A stretch of 64,000 nucleotides of DNA from the NCBI GenBank assembly GCA_002733645.1, contig NVWL01000019.1, positions 1-64,000 on the forward strand. The letters run 5' to 3'. Shown here one piece after another: positions 45,997 through 55,558 of this stretch. A program made the position numbers and the translations under genes. Origin of the DNA: Oceanobacter sp. Lineage in GTDB: Bacteria > Pseudomonadota > Gammaproteobacteria > Pseudomonadales > Oceanobacteraceae. Position 1 is the stretch's first letter. The number at the start of each line of letters is the position of its first letter. The notes beneath the pieces were generated by a model. The model saw nothing but the letters and a program-made list of their open reading frames with translations, did no database searches and had not been told where the DNA came from.

Positions 45997-47160
45997 TCAT
46001 AAGGGTTTCAACCAGTCAGCAAGGCGCGCGACCGCTTCTTTTAAACGAGATAGCTCAGTGGTGAAAGCAAACCGAATATGTTGATTGGCTCGGTGGTCTC
46101 CAAAATCGACCCCCGGTGTTAATGCCACTCCGGTTTCACGCAACATACGTGAACAAAATGCGAGGCTATCGTCGGTAAACCGACTGGCATCAGCGTATAT
46201 ATAAAATGCGCCGTCCGGGGCAACCGGAACGTCAAAACCAAGTGTTGGCAGGGCTTCTAACAGGTACGCACGACGCTCTGCTAAGATCTGGCGACGTTGC
46301 TCGAAGATATCCATCACTTCAGGCGTAAATGCCGCCATTGCTGCGTATTGCGCCGGTGTTGACGGAGCAAGAAAGAGATTCTGCGCGAGGGTGTCTAACG
46401 TTGGCACCCAGCTTTCGGGAACCACTGCCCAGCCCAACCGCCAGCCGGTCATTCCAAAAAACTTTGAGAAACTGTTCAATACCACCGCGTTATTCGCCAC
46501 CGAAAGCACTGTTTCTGGATCACCGCTGTAATTCAATCCTTGGTAGATTTCATCGACCCATAACTCGCCGCCCAAGGCATTAGCCGTACCATTTAAGGCC
46601 GCCAATTCCCTCAGGCTCAAGACCGAGCCCGTTGGATTCGCCGGGCTAGCCACCAGCACGGCTTTGGTGGATGGCTGCCAATGGTTACGAAGGTCGTCAG
46701 GCGTCAGTTGATATTTTTGCGCAGGGCCACAGGGGACAAGTTGTCCGTGTGCTTCAAATACGCGGGCAAAGTGACGGTTACAGGGGTAGCCGGGATCTGC
46801 CAGTAACAAGCCATCTCCCGGATTTAAACGTGCGGCACTCAATAAGAGTAAAGCCCCAGAGGCTCCGGGGGTTAATACAATGCGCCGCGAAGATATCTCT
46901 ACCCCAAAACGCTGCTGATAATAATCGGCTATCTGTTCTCGCAGAGCCGGAAGACCAAGCGCCGGTGTGTAACCTGTTTTACCTGCCCGTAATGCCGTCA
47001 CAGCGGCTTCCGTCATGACGTCTGGTGTTGAGAAATCGGGTTCGCCCACTTCAAGGTGAATAATATCCTGACCTTGCGCTTGCAATGCCTGCGCTTCGGC
47101 CAAGATGGCCATCACGTGAAAAGGTTGAATCTCGTTACTGCGCGCGGAGTTTTCTGACAT
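45997..47160 (-). CDS. PLP-dependent class I/II aminotransferase
   Basis: 387 residues of fold type I. PLP contacts are seen in GASGALLLLSAARLNPGDG, SPANPTGSVLS, DEIYQGLNY and the Schiff-base Lys in NSFSKFFGMTGWRLGW. The C-terminal Arg in HIRFAFTT binds the substrate carboxylate. It resembles aspartate/aromatic aminotransferase-like enzymes often found next to sfsA and dksA. The substrate cannot be assigned. Confidence 0.9.
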   Translation of the reverse strand: MSENSARSNEIQPFHVMAILAEAQALQAQGQDIIHLEVGEPDFSTPDVMTEAAVTALRAGKTGYTPALGLPALREQIADYYQQRFGVEISSRRIVLTPGASGALLLLSAARLNPGDGLLLADPGYPCNRHFARVFEAHGQLVPCGPAQKYQLTPDDLRNHWQPSTKAVLVASPANPTGSVLSLRELAALNGTANALGGELWVDEIYQGLNYSGDPETVLSVANNAVVLNSFSKFFGMTGWRLGWAVVPESWVPTLDTLAQNLFLAPSTPAQYAAMAAFTPEVMDIFEQRRQILAERRAYLLEALPTLGFDVPVAPDGAFYIYADASRFTDDSLAFCSRMLRETGVALTPGVDFGDHRANQHIRFAFTTELSRLKEAVARLADWLKPL

Positions 47161-47484
47161 ACGTCCCCAACATCATTGAGCCGTTTCTAACCTTGATAGA
47201 ACTCTCGTTAGATACTGTAAAAACGGGATAATTATGAATAGTGATTACTCACCATTGTGCCAGATTGGGCGAATAAGCGTTATGATTTACAATCCACTCT
47301 AAAACTGCAAATCAACCGTTTTTTGCCTAAAATAAGTCATCGTATGCCTCGCAATGCGCACTATGTTGCGAAATGGCAACATAAGTATTGGCGCTGGCGG
47401 TGTTATCTGATAGTTTCCCGGCCTTACTTTTTTTAAGAGCGCATTGATGCGCGATGATCGTCTGAACCAGTGAGGCAGCAGAAA
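47161..47484 (+). promoter_or_regulatory. Leader/promoter region of dksA
   Basis: No gene is seen. It contains two clear hairpins: TATGTTGC/GCAACATA (47362-47369 / 47376-47383) and GCGCA/TGCGC (47439-47452), the latter in the likely 5' leader of dksA. A GTG at 47470 is in frame with dksA but the ATG at 47485 gives the normal N-terminus. Confidence 0.4.
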
Positions 47485-47919
47485 ATGCCGCAAGATAAAA
47501 AAGAATTTGCACTGTCTGATTTTAAGCCGTATGACCTGAGCAAAGAAGAAGAGTACATGAACAGTGCTCAACTTGATCACTTCCGCTCAATCCTCAGTAA
47601 CTGGCGTCAGGAACTGATGGAAGAAGTTGATCGCACCAAGGTCCACATGCAAACCGAGCTCAACAACTACGCTGACCCAAATGATCGTGCCAGCCAAGAA
47701 GAAGAGTTTAGTTTGGAGCTTCGTACGCGTGACCGCGAGCGTAAGCTGCTGAAGAAAATCAGTAAAACGATCGACCTGATCAATAAGGGCGATTATGGTT
47801 TCTGCGAAGCGTGTGGTGTTGAAATTGGCATCCGTCGCTTAGAAGCGCGCCCAACCGCTGACCTTTGTATCGACTGCAAGACCCTTGCTGAGATCAAAGA
47901 GAAGCAACTCGGCGTTTAA
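47485..47919 (+). CDS. dksA: RNA polymerase-binding transcription factor DksA
   Basis: 144 residues. The long central coiled-coil carries the tip acidic residues in YADPNDRASQEEEF (the D-x-x-D-x-A motif needed for activity). The zinc finger has all four Cys (CEACG at about 115, then CIDCK at about 133). With ppGpp it reshapes transcription initiation in the stringent response. The dksA-gluQ order is the conserved one. Confidence 0.97.
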   Translation: MPQDKKEFALSDFKPYDLSKEEEYMNSAQLDHFRSILSNWRQELMEEVDRTKVHMQTELNNYADPNDRASQEEEFSLELRTRDRERKLLKKISKTIDLINKGDYGFCEACGVEIGIRRLEARPTADLCIDCKTLAEIKEKQLGV

Positions 47920-47932
47920 TCCGATGATCCAT

Positions 47933-47951
47933 GCGGGTGCGTTGCATCCGC
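47933..47951 (+). terminator. Hairpin between dksA and gluQ
   Basis: GCGGGTGC (47933-47940) pairs with GCATCCGC (47944-47951, one G-U). It is followed by a T/G-rich stretch rather than a clean T-run, so it may only attenuate read-through into gluQ. Confidence 0.4.
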
Positions 47952-47988
47952 TTGGATTTGGGTTTTACCCATTTAGGTTGTGATATCG

Positions 47989-48906
47989 ATGTCGTCGTAT
48001 ATCGGTCGTTTTGCCCCCTCTCCTACTGGGCCACTTCATTTCGGCTCACTGCTTGCTGCACTCGCAAGTTATCTCGATGCTAAACACCATCAAGGTCGTT
48101 GGCTTGTTCGTATTGAAGATCTTGATCCACCTCGTGAAGACCCAAACGCAGCGGCACACATTTTGTCTGTGCTCGATTGTTATGGCCTGCACTGGGATGG
48201 AGAGGTGGTATACCAAAGTCAGCGTAGCGAGATTTACACAGAAGCACTGGATCAGTTACGTCAGCAAAACAAGGCCTTTCCCTGCGCATGTTCGCGCAAA
48301 CAGTTACTTGGCAAGCCACATCAAGGCTTGTGCTCTCCTCCCATGCGAACAGACTATGCTTGGCGATTGTTATGCCCTGACGGCACTCGTAAGGTCAGTG
48401 ATGGCTTACAAGCTGATCAGCATTACAACCTTCAAGCGGATATTGGTGATTTTGTGATTCGTCGCCGTGACGGCTTATGGTCATATCAACTAGCAGTCGT
48501 CGTGGATGATGCCGAGCAGCAGATAACTCATGTCGTACGGGGCATTGATTTGATCGACTCCACCATTCGCCAACAGCTCTTACAGCAGGCACTGGGATAC
48601 GCAATACCCTCATACAGCCATATTCCAGTCGCGATAGAAACCAACGGGCAAAAGCTCAGCAAGCAGAACCTAGCGTTAGCCCTGAAACCCGATACCGCTA
48701 GCGCTACCTTATGGCAAGCCCTGCACTGGTTGGAACAGCACCCACCAGCCGATCTACAAGGCGCTCCCTGTAAAGACATTCTTAACTGGGGCTCACTGCA
48801 CTGGAACTCAAGCAGGCTGAGCCATATCACTGAAAAACCAGCCCCTGAAAATTATCGACGGGCCATTCCCGAAGAACAGATAAAGACCAGCGGGCCAACA
48901 CGATAA
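47989..48906 (+). CDS. gluQ: Glutamyl-Q tRNA(Asp) synthetase
   Basis: About 305 residues, a truncated class I GluRS without the anticodon-binding domain. It attaches Glu to queuosine in tRNA-Asp. The HIGH-like element is SPTGPLHFGSLLAALASY. The zinc site has CACSRK and a later Cys (GLCSPP). The KMSKS-like loop is QKLSKQN. The ATG at 47989 gives the common start, and a GTG at 47980 is also in frame. Confidence 0.95.
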   Translation: MSSYIGRFAPSPTGPLHFGSLLAALASYLDAKHHQGRWLVRIEDLDPPREDPNAAAHILSVLDCYGLHWDGEVVYQSQRSEIYTEALDQLRQQNKAFPCACSRKQLLGKPHQGLCSPPMRTDYAWRLLCPDGTRKVSDGLQADQHYNLQADIGDFVIRRRDGLWSYQLAVVVDDAEQQITHVVRGIDLIDSTIRQQLLQQALGYAIPSYSHIPVAIETNGQKLSKQNLALALKPDTASATLWQALHWLEQHPPADLQGAPCKDILNWGSLHWNSSRLSHITEKPAPENYRRAIPEEQIKTSGPTR

Positions 48907-48990
48907 AGTAACGCTCAGGTTAGACGGGCAGGAGCACACCATAGCTTCGTAAGTGTGATAATCTTCCTGCACCTTCATACGGAACACGCT

Positions 48991-49170
48991 ATGTACGATT
49001 ATCGCCTCAGCCTACTCATGTTAGTAGGCATATTCCTGATCTCACCGGTCATGATGGATTGGTGGCTTGATGATCGTGCCGCTTGGTATCGCCCTTTTGG
49101 TATCTGGGCCTTTTTGATCGCACTCTATATTTGGTTCAACAGCAAACAGCGGGATAACGATGACGTTTAG
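48991..49170 (+). CDS. cbrX: Small membrane protein CbrX-like, coupled to cbrA
   Basis: 59 residues from the ATG at 48991 (MYDYRLSLLMLVGIFLISP) with two hydrophobic segments (about 6-20 and 33-50) and a polar tail. In Pseudomonas a similar short gene sits between gluQ and cbrA and couples cbrA translation. Here the stop overlaps the cbrA start by 11 bases, consistent with the same role. The name is assigned by position and size, not by sequence comparison. Confidence 0.7.
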   Translation: MYDYRLSLLMLVGIFLISPVMMDWWLDDRAAWYRPFGIWAFLIALYIWFNSKQRDNDDV

Positions 49171-52090
49171 CCTAGGCCAGCTGGCATTTCTGGTACTGGG
49201 TTACCTGATTGTACTTTTCATGACTGCGTATTCGGTCGAGCGCGATTGGATACCACGTCGTTGGGTACGTCACCCTGTCGTGTATGTATTATCGCTTGGT
49301 GTGTATGCCAGTGCTTGGGCGTTTTATGGCTCGGTGGGCTTAGCCAGCCAGTATGGCTATGGGTTTCTTGCTTACTACTTGGGTATTTCCGGCGCGTTTG
49401 TGATGTCGCCGATTCTGTTGCGCCCCATATTACATATAACTCGGGTGTATCAGCTCAGCTCGCTGGCCGACTTATTAGCCTTCCGCTACCGCTCTCGCTG
49501 GGCAGGTATTACCGCCTCCCTGTTTATGCTCGCCGTTGTCATCCCGATGCTGACACTGCAAATAACCGCCATTGGCGACACCCTCTACCTACTGAATAAC
49601 GAATGGCCGGTTGAAAATCTCGCGTTAGCCTACTGTATTGGCATGATTGTGTTTGCGATTTTATTTGGTGCTCGTCACGTCTCCCCTCGTGAGAAACACG
49701 AGGGACTCGTTTTTGCGATAGCGTTCGAGTCACTAGTGAAACTGGTCGCCATCTTGGTACTTTGCGGTGTCGTCTTATTTGGAATATTTCCGGAAGTGGG
49801 TGGCCTTGAAAGCTGGCTAATTGAAAACCAAGAGCAGCTCGCCCGCCAGCAAGTGCGCTTGCAAGACGGGCCATGGCGTACCTTGCTTTTGGTGTTTTTC
49901 GCCGCTGCGGTGGCTATGCCTCACATGTTTCATATGGCATTTACCGAAAACACAAACCCCAACGCATTGCGTCAAGCAAGCTGGGGCTTCCCTTTGTTTC
50001 TATTGATCATGAGCTTTTCGGTGCCGCCCATATTGTGGGCAGGTTACTACCTCGATGTAGACACTGACCCTTCCTATTTCGCCATCGGCATCGGTCTACA
50101 CACTGAATCCGCATTTCTTACATTACTGGTCTTTATGGGGGGCTTGGCCGCCGCCTCTGGCATCATCATCGTGACCACACTCTCTACCGCCGCCATGTTT
50201 TTGAATCACTTGGTGCTGCCAGTCTACAAACCCGCACCACGGTATAACTTTTACCGCTGGTTGCTGTGGATGCGCCGTAGTTTAATTGCCGTCATTTTGC
50301 TGATGGCTTATGGCTTCTATCGCATTGTTGGGGCTGACCTCGATCTTAGCCAGTTAGGCATTTTAGGCTTTGTCGCCTGCTCCCAGTTTTTACCGGGCGT
50401 ACTGGGCTTACTGTATTGGCCACAATCCAATCGCAAAGGCTTTTTGATCGGTATCATTCTGGGAACCGTGACTTGGGTGTATAGCCTGCTATTGCCATTC
50501 TGCGAGCTAGCGCTTGGCTGGGAAGTCCCCTTCTACTTACCACAAACCGACGAAAGTAATTGGCATCTTGCGGCCATTGCCGCCATTACCATTAACTTCC
50601 TGATGTTTGTCATCATCAGTCTGATCACTAAGCAAACCCCGGAAGAAGAAGCCGCTGCCGATGCGTGTTCTATTGATACCGTCTCGCGCCCTTCTCGCCA
50701 GCCTTTAATCGCTAATAATTCAAACGAGATCATCTCATCACTGAGTGCACCATTAGGCCGCTACGTTGCAGAACGGGAAGTGTATCAAGCACTCACCGAC
50801 ATCGAGTTACCCTCCTACGAAGAGCGCCCATTCGCCTTGCGTCGACTTCGTACGCGTTTAGAGGCCAACCTATCCGGTTTGATGGGGCCAACGGTCGCTC
50901 ACGACTTAGTCACCCGATACCTGCCTTATCAAGAAAACGTTGAACTCACCGACGATCTTTATCAAATTGAGGAGCGGCTTGAAGGGCATCATAGCCGCCT
51001 CAGTGGCTTGGCCAGCGAACTAGATAACCTACGCCGCTATCATCGCCAGACGCTCGAACGCTTACCAATGGGCGTGTGCTCGTTAGCGCCAGACGGTGAA
51101 GTGTTGATGTGGAATATGGTGATGTCTGACCTCACGACCACAGCCCCGCGCGATGTCACCGGGTCACACATCACTCGCCTGCCCGCTCCCTGGGGGCCAA
51201 TGCTATCGGAGTTTTTGAATAGCCGAGCCATGCACCAACACAAGCACCGTGTTGATACTGGCGGTCGCCCACGTTGGTTTGGTTTACACAAAGCGGTCAT
51301 GGAACCGAGTGGCGGCCAACCTGGCGGCACCGTAATTTTGATGGAAGATCAAACCGACAATCAATTGTTAGAAGAAGAACTCATACACAACGAACGTCTT
51401 GCATCCATTGGTCGTTTAGCGGCAGGGGTCGCGCATGAAATAGGCAACCCGATTACGGGAATTGATTGCTTAGCTCAAGGGATTCGCTACGAAACCGATA
51501 ATCCTGAGCTACTTGAAATGGCCGATCAAATTCAAGAGCAAACCAAACGTGTCACCCGGATTGTGCAATCCTTGATGAACTTCTCCCATGCTGGCCACCA
51601 CACCGCCGAACATGAGCCTGTTGATGTCACCTACTGTATTGATGAAGCGATGCAGTTACTACGTTTAAGCAAACACAGCCAAGACATCAATTTTGTAAAT
51701 GATTGCCCGAAAGAGCTCTACACTCAAGGCGATGCACAACGCCTAGTGCAAGTATTCGTTAACTTGCTAGGCAACGCCCGTGATGCATCAGAACCCGGCA
51801 GCAGCATTTGGGTTCAAGGCGAAGAAGACGAGCAGCAGATTCGTATTAAGGTCATTGACGACGGCCACGGCATTCCGCCGGAAACACTCGATCATATTTT
51901 CGACCCCTTCTTTACCACAAAAGAAGTCGGCAAAGGCACAGGCCTTGGGCTTTCTCTTGTTTACAGTATTATTGAAGAACATTATGGACACATCGTATTT
52001 GATAGCCCATTGGCCAGTGGCCGGGGCACCTGTGTTACAGTCAGCCTCCCGCGTGGAATTGACGCCGAGATAACCTACGGAAATAATTAA
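49160..52090 (+). CDS. cbrA: Sensor histidine kinase CbrA with SLC5-type transporter domain
   Basis: 976 residues. The N-terminal 500 or so are an SSS/SLC5 (sodium:solute symporter) domain with 12-13 TM helices (opening [20 protein letters not shown]). A linker with STAC-like character and a PAS domain (about 630-740) follow. The kinase core has His759 in [13 protein letters not shown] and ATP-binding motifs [19 protein letters not shown] and [11 protein letters not shown]. In Pseudomonas, CbrA can transport histidine and controls CbrB in response to carbon/nitrogen balance. Its stop shares a base with the cbrB start. Confidence 0.95.
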   Translation: MTFSLGQLAFLVLGYLIVLFMTAYSVERDWIPRRWVRHPVVYVLSLGVYASAWAFYGSVGLASQYGYGFLAYYLGISGAFVMSPILLRPILHITRVYQLSSLADLLAFRYRSRWAGITASLFMLAVVIPMLTLQITAIGDTLYLLNNEWPVENLALAYCIGMIVFAILFGARHVSPREKHEGLVFAIAFESLVKLVAILVLCGVVLFGIFPEVGGLESWLIENQEQLARQQVRLQDGPWRTLLLVFFAAAVAMPHMFHMAFTENTNPNALRQASWGFPLFLLIMSFSVPPILWAGYYLDVDTDPSYFAIGIGLHTESAFLTLLVFMGGLAAASGIIIVTTLSTAAMFLNHLVLPVYKPAPRYNFYRWLLWMRRSLIAVILLMAYGFYRIVGADLDLSQLGILGFVACSQFLPGVLGLLYWPQSNRKGFLIGIILGTVTWVYSLLLPFCELALGWEVPFYLPQTDESNWHLAAIAAITINFLMFVIISLITKQTPEEEAAADACSIDTVSRPSRQPLIANNSNEIISSLSAPLGRYVAEREVYQALTDIELPSYEERPFALRRLRTRLEANLSGLMGPTVAHDLVTRYLPYQENVELTDDLYQIEERLEGHHSRLSGLASELDNLRRYHRQTLERLPMGVCSLAPDGEVLMWNMVMSDLTTTAPRDVTGSHITRLPAPWGPMLSEFLNSRAMHQHKHRVDTGGRPRWFGLHKAVMEPSGGQPGGTVILMEDQTDNQLLEEELIHNERLASIGRLAAGVAHEIGNPITGIDCLAQGIRYETDNPELLEMADQIQEQTKRVTRIVQSLMNFSHAGHHTAEHEPVDVTYCIDEAMQLLRLSKHSQDINFVNDCPKELYTQGDAQRLVQVFVNLLGNARDASEPGSSIWVQGEEDEQQIRIKVIDDGHGIPPETLDHIFDPFFTTKEVGKGTGLGLSLVYSIIEEHYGHIVFDSPLASGRGTCVTVSLPRGIDAEITYGNN

Positions 52091-53487
52091 TGAGTCATAT
52101 TCTAGTTGTTGAAGACGAAGCTATTATCCGCAATGCGGTGCGTAGACTTCTGCAACGCCATAATCATGAAGTGACTGATGTCGATTCTATCGACGCCGCG
52201 CGCGAGCAAGATTTATCCAGCTTTGACATGATCATCACCGACCTTCGTCTTCCAGGCGGTGTAGGTACTGACCTGATTGAACTAGCTGGCAGCACCCCTG
52301 TATTAATCATGACCAGCTACGCGAGCCTTCGATCTGCCGTTGATGCAATGAAACTCGGCGCCGTTGATTACATCGCCAAACCGTTTGATCACGATGAAAT
52401 GGTCCAGTGCGTTGAACGCATTCTGGCGAAAGCTGGAAAGGCAGAGCCGCTTACCGACGACTTATCCGACGTTCCCCCTGTTACCCCATCAGAGACTGGC
52501 ATCATTGGTAGCTGTGAACCCATGCAGTTATTGTTTCGTAAGATTGCCAAAGTCGCCCCCACCGATGCTACGGTATTAATTCAAGGCGAATCGGGAACAG
52601 GGAAAGAACTGGTTGCCCGCGCGCTACATAACCAAAGCCGCCGTGCGAACAAACCCCACATCTCGGTAAACTGTGCCGCCATTCCAGAGACCCTTATTGA
52701 ATCTGAATTATTTGGTCACGAAAAAGGGGCTTTCACCGGAGCAACCGCACAACGCCAAGGCCTAATAGAAGCAGCCGACGGCGGCACACTCTTTTTAGAT
52801 GAAATTGGCGAACTACCGCTAGAAGCGCAAGCGCGCTTATTACGTGTATTGCAAGAAGGTGAAATTCGCAGAGTAGGCTCGGTACACAGCCAGCAAGTCG
52901 ATGTTCGACTAGTGGCCGCAACACACCGAAATCTAAAAGAGCTGGCGGCTTCCGGCGACTTCCGCGAAGACTTGTTCTATCGCCTCAACGTCATGGAACT
53001 GCGCTTACCTCCCCTGCGTGATCGCGGTGAAGACGTTATCGACATCGCTGGAGCCATGCTTAAGCGCGCCTGCGAGCGAATGAATCAATCACCAATGACA
53101 TTCAGCGAAGACACATTAAACGCAATTCGAGAGTACCACTGGCCGGGGAATGTCCGCGAACTAGAGAACGCCGTAGAACGCGCGGTGATTTTGGCAGAGA
53201 GTTCAGTGATTGACCCCGACCTACTTGGCATCGAAGTATCACCGGATCGTTACATCAGCGACTCAATGCGCAACAACCTAATTGATAACAACCCGTATCA
53301 GCCAATCGGCGAGGAAGAACAAGAGCAAGGCGATCTATCCTTAGATGATTACTTTGTACACTTCGTTCTGGAAAACGAAGCCAGCATGACAGAAACCGAA
53401 CTCGCAAAGAAACTCGGTATTTCTCGAAAGTCATTGTGGGAACGCCGCCAACGCTTAGGTATACCTCGTAAGAAAGGCGGTCGCTAG
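52090..53487 (+). CDS. cbrB: Response regulator CbrB, sigma-54-dependent activator
   Basis: 465 residues: receiver (Asp51 in ITDLRLPGG), AAA+ domain with Walker A GESGTGKE, an intact sigma-54 loop GAFTGA and Walker [11 protein letters not shown], and a C-terminal Fis HTH ([20 protein letters not shown]). In Pseudomonas CbrB-P activates crcZ/crcY from sigma-54 promoters. The three units downstream have exactly this promoter type plus repeated TGTTACC sites, so CbrB very likely drives them. Confidence 0.96.
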   Translation: MSHILVVEDEAIIRNAVRRLLQRHNHEVTDVDSIDAAREQDLSSFDMIITDLRLPGGVGTDLIELAGSTPVLIMTSYASLRSAVDAMKLGAVDYIAKPFDHDEMVQCVERILAKAGKAEPLTDDLSDVPPVTPSETGIIGSCEPMQLLFRKIAKVAPTDATVLIQGESGTGKELVARALHNQSRRANKPHISVNCAAIPETLIESELFGHEKGAFTGATAQRQGLIEAADGGTLFLDEIGELPLEAQARLLRVLQEGEIRRVGSVHSQQVDVRLVAATHRNLKELAASGDFREDLFYRLNVMELRLPPLRDRGEDVIDIAGAMLKRACERMNQSPMTFSEDTLNAIREYHWPGNVRELENAVERAVILAESSVIDPDLLGIEVSPDRYISDSMRNNLIDNNPYQPIGEEEQEQGDLSLDDYFVHFVLENEASMTETELAKKLGISRKSLWERRQRLGIPRKKGGR

Positions 53488-53605
53488 CCATTACTCTCCA
53501 CACCGTTTTAATATCTAGGCCCACGGGGGAACTTATCCCCTTCCGGCGGGTGGAACCAGGCATCTCATAAATTTCTGCGGCGACCCCTAAGGCGCTAAAC
53601 CATTA

Positions 53606-54032
53606 TCGCTGTTATATCGCTTTTCAGATCAAATATCAGAATTACTATTTAATGTCTCCTTCACCACCTAATTTGAAATGCAGCTGAGCGGCTTTTCTTT
53701 TAATCGGCATGCGTGCGGCGCCAGACAACAAAGTTATTCTGCGGCCTTTAGAGCAAAACCTTGCCCCGGAGCGATACAAAAAATGGATACTTCAAAAGGT
53801 CGCTCCGGGGCCGATTGTTTTGCGTGCCGCATAATGACTGCCGTTGGCTGGATGAAGCCGGAAGCGCCGAGAAGAGAGGATCGTAAGGAGAAACCTCTCC
53901 TTGCATGGGGCCGGGGGCGGAGCCCCGAAAGGAAGTTGAGGTTTAGAGCTAAGTTTGAGCGTTGAACGTTAAAGAAACACGATTAAATTAATAAAACAGT
54001 TTGAAGTAACGCTATCTAGGGAAACAGCAGTG
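53606..54032. repeat. Dispersed palindromic repeat, copy B (MITE-like)
   Basis: 53672-53940 matches copy A (8679-8949) in inverted orientation. Weaker homology runs left to about 53606 and right to GGGAAACAGCAGTG (54019-54032), the counterpart of copy A's terminal GGAACAGCAGTG. The central arms are CCCCGGAGCGA (53764-53774) and TCGCTCCGGGG (53800-53810), extended by GCAAAAC/GTTTTGC and TTCTGCGGC/GCCGCATAA. It lies between cbrB and its first target sRNA. Both copies encode the peptide VGWMKP-APRREDRKEKPLLA in one frame, but the flanking frames differ. Confidence 0.8.
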
Positions 54033-54169
54033 GGGCGCTAGCTACCTTAATATTTACAACTGAAATCAGCTTTCAATACAACCAAGCTCCCCCTTTGCGC
54101 CGCCTCAGCATGATCCATTCTCAATCAAAACTAAACATCATCAAATTGTGCCCCAATGCGTCCAGTTCA

Positions 54170-54228
54170 GTTACAGAGTGTTACCCAACATTCACAACTG
54201 TTACCAAGTGGCGCACATTCAGTAACAC
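54170..54228 (+). promoter_or_regulatory. CbrB-type upstream activating sites, unit 1
   Basis: GTTACA (54170), TGTTACC (54179-54185), TGTTACC (54199-54205) and GTAACAC (54222-54228) lie about 75-130 bases before the sigma-54 promoter. The facing half-sites TGTTAC...GTAACA resemble the CbrB recognition elements known from Pseudomonas crcZ. Confidence 0.7.
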
Positions 54229-54301
54229 TTTAGTCTAACTGTCTATAAACATAGACACCTGTATTTCCATAAGCTACTGATATATATAGAAAAAGTGTTT
54301 T

Positions 54302-54317
54302 TGGCACGGTAATCGCT
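54302..54317 (+). promoter_or_regulatory. Sigma-54 promoter, unit 1
   Basis: TGGCACGGTAATCGCT has GG (54303-54304) and GC (54315-54316) separated by exactly ten bases, the -24/-12 signature. Transcription should start near 54328. Confidence 0.88.
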
Positions 54318-54327
54318 TTATATACAT

Positions 54328-54593
54328 CACTAAGCAAGTGTCCATTTATAAAAATAACAAAGCGACACACTTAGTGAAAAGGAAGGCACACTAATAAAAA
54401 TAATAAAGTGCCGCTAAACCTTACTAATAAGAAAAATAGAATGGCCACCATTGGTGGTTTCGAATGAGCAGACGGCGAATATAACAACAATAAAAACGTC
54501 AACCCTCTGCCTATTCAAAACCCCGATGACACCTGTGGCAGCGCAAATAATAAGAATAATGCCCCTGAAAAGCCGCGAATGCGGCTTTTTTAT
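54328..54593 (+). ncRNA. CrcZ/CrcY-type sRNA, copy 1
   Basis: About 266 nt. A-rich CA motifs (AANAANAA type) lie near 54348-54361, 54393-54407, 54426-54438, 54480-54496 and 54546-54559. Most sit in hairpin loops: GTGTC/GACAC (54338/54364), GGCAC/GTGCC (54385/54408), GACG/CGTC (54471/54497) inside a longer stem, and GGCA/TGCC (54537/54560). The RNA should titrate Hfq/Crc and relieve catabolite repression, as CrcZ does in Pseudomonas. Position after cbrB and before pcnB is the crcZ locus. Sequence identity to Pseudomonas CrcZ could not be tested here. Confidence 0.85.
54570..54593 (+). terminator. Terminator of sRNA copy 1
   Basis: AAGCCGC, loop GAAT, GCGGCTT and a T-run, then ATTG. The same stem ends copies 2 and 3. 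Confidence 0.9.
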
Positions 54594-54639
54594 TGCCTGC
54601 AAGAAAATCAACCACCACTCATAGCCAAGCCTCAGGCTC

Positions 54640-54710
54640 TTTAGGCACGACTGCATTATTTACTTTAGGCACGACTGCATTATTTACTTTAGGCACGACT
54701 GCATTATTTA
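54640..54710 (+). repeat. Three tandem 24-base repeats before unit 2
   Basis: A 24-base unit beginning TTTAGGCACGACTGCATTAT is repeated head to tail at 54640, 54664 and 54688; the third copy differs only at its last base. It lies just upstream of the activating sites of unit 2 and after the terminator of unit 1. No known protein site is recognised in it. It may be a slippage product or an additional regulatory array. Confidence 0.92.
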
Positions 54711-54719
54711 GAAGTGCCT

Positions 54720-54805
54720 TGTTACCCAACTCACTCCTGACTGTTACCGAACGTGTTACCCAAACTGTTACCTCGTGTGTACGCAGGCGTAAGTTTTCGT
54801 AACAC
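54720..54805 (+). promoter_or_regulatory. CbrB-type upstream activating sites, unit 2
   Basis: Four TGTTACC elements (54720, 54742, 54754, 54766) face GTAAG (54789-54793) and GTAACAC (54799-54805). The block GTAAG-n-TTTCGTAACACTT is shared almost exactly with unit 3, showing that units 2 and 3 arose by duplication. Confidence 0.7.
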
Positions 54806-54877
54806 TTCTGGAAATAAAACGACGTACCTTTACACAAGAAAATCCTAACTAATTGAAAAATAAAGAAATATTAAAAC

Positions 54878-54893
54878 TGGCACGTTAATCGCT
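54878..54893 (+). promoter_or_regulatory. Sigma-54 promoter, unit 2
   Basis: TGGCACGTTAATCGCT: GG (54879-54880), N10, GC (54891-54892). Predicted start near 54904. Confidence 0.88.
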
Positions 54894-54903
54894 TTAGTTA
54901 TTA

Positions 54904-55098
54904 CATAAGCATCAGCGCAACGATAAAAATAAAAAATGCTGCTGATACTAAAAGAGGATGACCCAACAATAAAAATAACAGGGGCACCTCAGGAATTACA
55001 AAAAGACGGTCAGCACAGCCAACAATAAAAATAATAGGCGTGCGAACAATCAAGACCGCTCAGGAAGAATCCACAAAAGCCGCATTGCGGCTTTTTTA
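54904..55098 (+). ncRNA. CrcZ/CrcY-type sRNA, copy 2
   Basis: About 195 nt, the shortest copy. It folds as three neat stem-loops, each exposing one CA motif: ATCAGC-GCA/TGC-GCTGAT (54911/54937) with loop ACGATAAAAATAAAAAA; GAGG..CCC/GGGG..CCTC (54954/54981) with AACAATAAAAATAACA; GCAC-GCC/GGC-GTGC (55013/55037) with AACAATAAAAATAATA. A terminator follows. Role as for copy 1. The minimal three-loop design makes it the clearest example of the architecture. Confidence 0.85.
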
Positions 55099-55099
55099 T
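55076..55099 (+). terminator. Terminator of sRNA copy 2
   Basis: AAAGCCGC, loop ATT, GCGGCTTT and further T (55076-55097). Confidence 0.9.
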
Positions 55100-55378
55100 T
55101 GTCTAGCGTTTCTGCTACCTCCCAAACAAGTACTCATCAACAATACGTTTCCTCTATCTTAGTAATGGCCGCCTACTATAGCGAGCACCAATGAGCGCTG
55201 TGATGTCTCACCAATGACAACCCAGATCGCGGTAAGGCATCAATTTCACTCAGCTTCTTTCCAAGACCGATACCTTTCCTGCACCAATATCTTTCTTGCC
55301 CCCTTCCTGAGCGGCATCTAATCAACATCTAAGCGATATCAGTAAGTGTGAGAGCCATCTTCTCGCTAAAGTATCCCG
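55100..55378. other. Spacer between sRNA unit 2 and the sites of unit 3
   Basis: About 280 bases with no gene, hairpin or repeat that I can recognise. It is C-rich and has no CA motifs. Confidence 0.5.
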
Positions 55379-55460
55379 TGTTACCGGAAAATTTACATAG
55401 TGTTACGTTTCCTGAAGTTTGTTACCCATCGGTTACACATTCCGTAAGCTTTCGTAACAC
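55379..55460 (+). promoter_or_regulatory. CbrB-type upstream activating sites, unit 3
   Basis: TGTTACC (55379), TGTTAC (55401), TGTTACC (55420) and GGTTACA (55431) face GTAAG (55444) and GTAACAC (55454-55460). The layout is like unit 2. Confidence 0.7.
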
Positions 55461-55532
55461 TTTTACATTCGCCTAGACGCATTTTGTCCCATAAAAAACA
55501 TAAGCCATTGATTATAAAGGAGTTTTAAAAGT

Positions 55533-55548
55533 TGGCACACTAATCGCT
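55533..55548 (+). promoter_or_regulatory. Sigma-54 promoter, unit 3
   Basis: TGGCACACTAATCGCT: GG (55534-55535), N10, GC (55546-55547). Predicted start near 55559. Confidence 0.88.
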
Positions 55549-55558
55549 TTATTATCTA

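Noticed and set aside
53678-53965. 95-codon frame in repeat copy B (and 102-codon frame in copy A at 8680-8988)
   Set aside because: The two copies use different frames in their first halves and the conservation follows a DNA palindrome, so I treat them as non-coding.
54640-54710. Possible CRISPR array
   Set aside because: The repeats are head-to-tail with no spacers and no cas genes are nearby.
54414-54837. Short open frames on both strands across the sRNA region
   Set aside because: They consist of translated tandem repeats and CA motifs and overlap promoters and terminators; no start signals.
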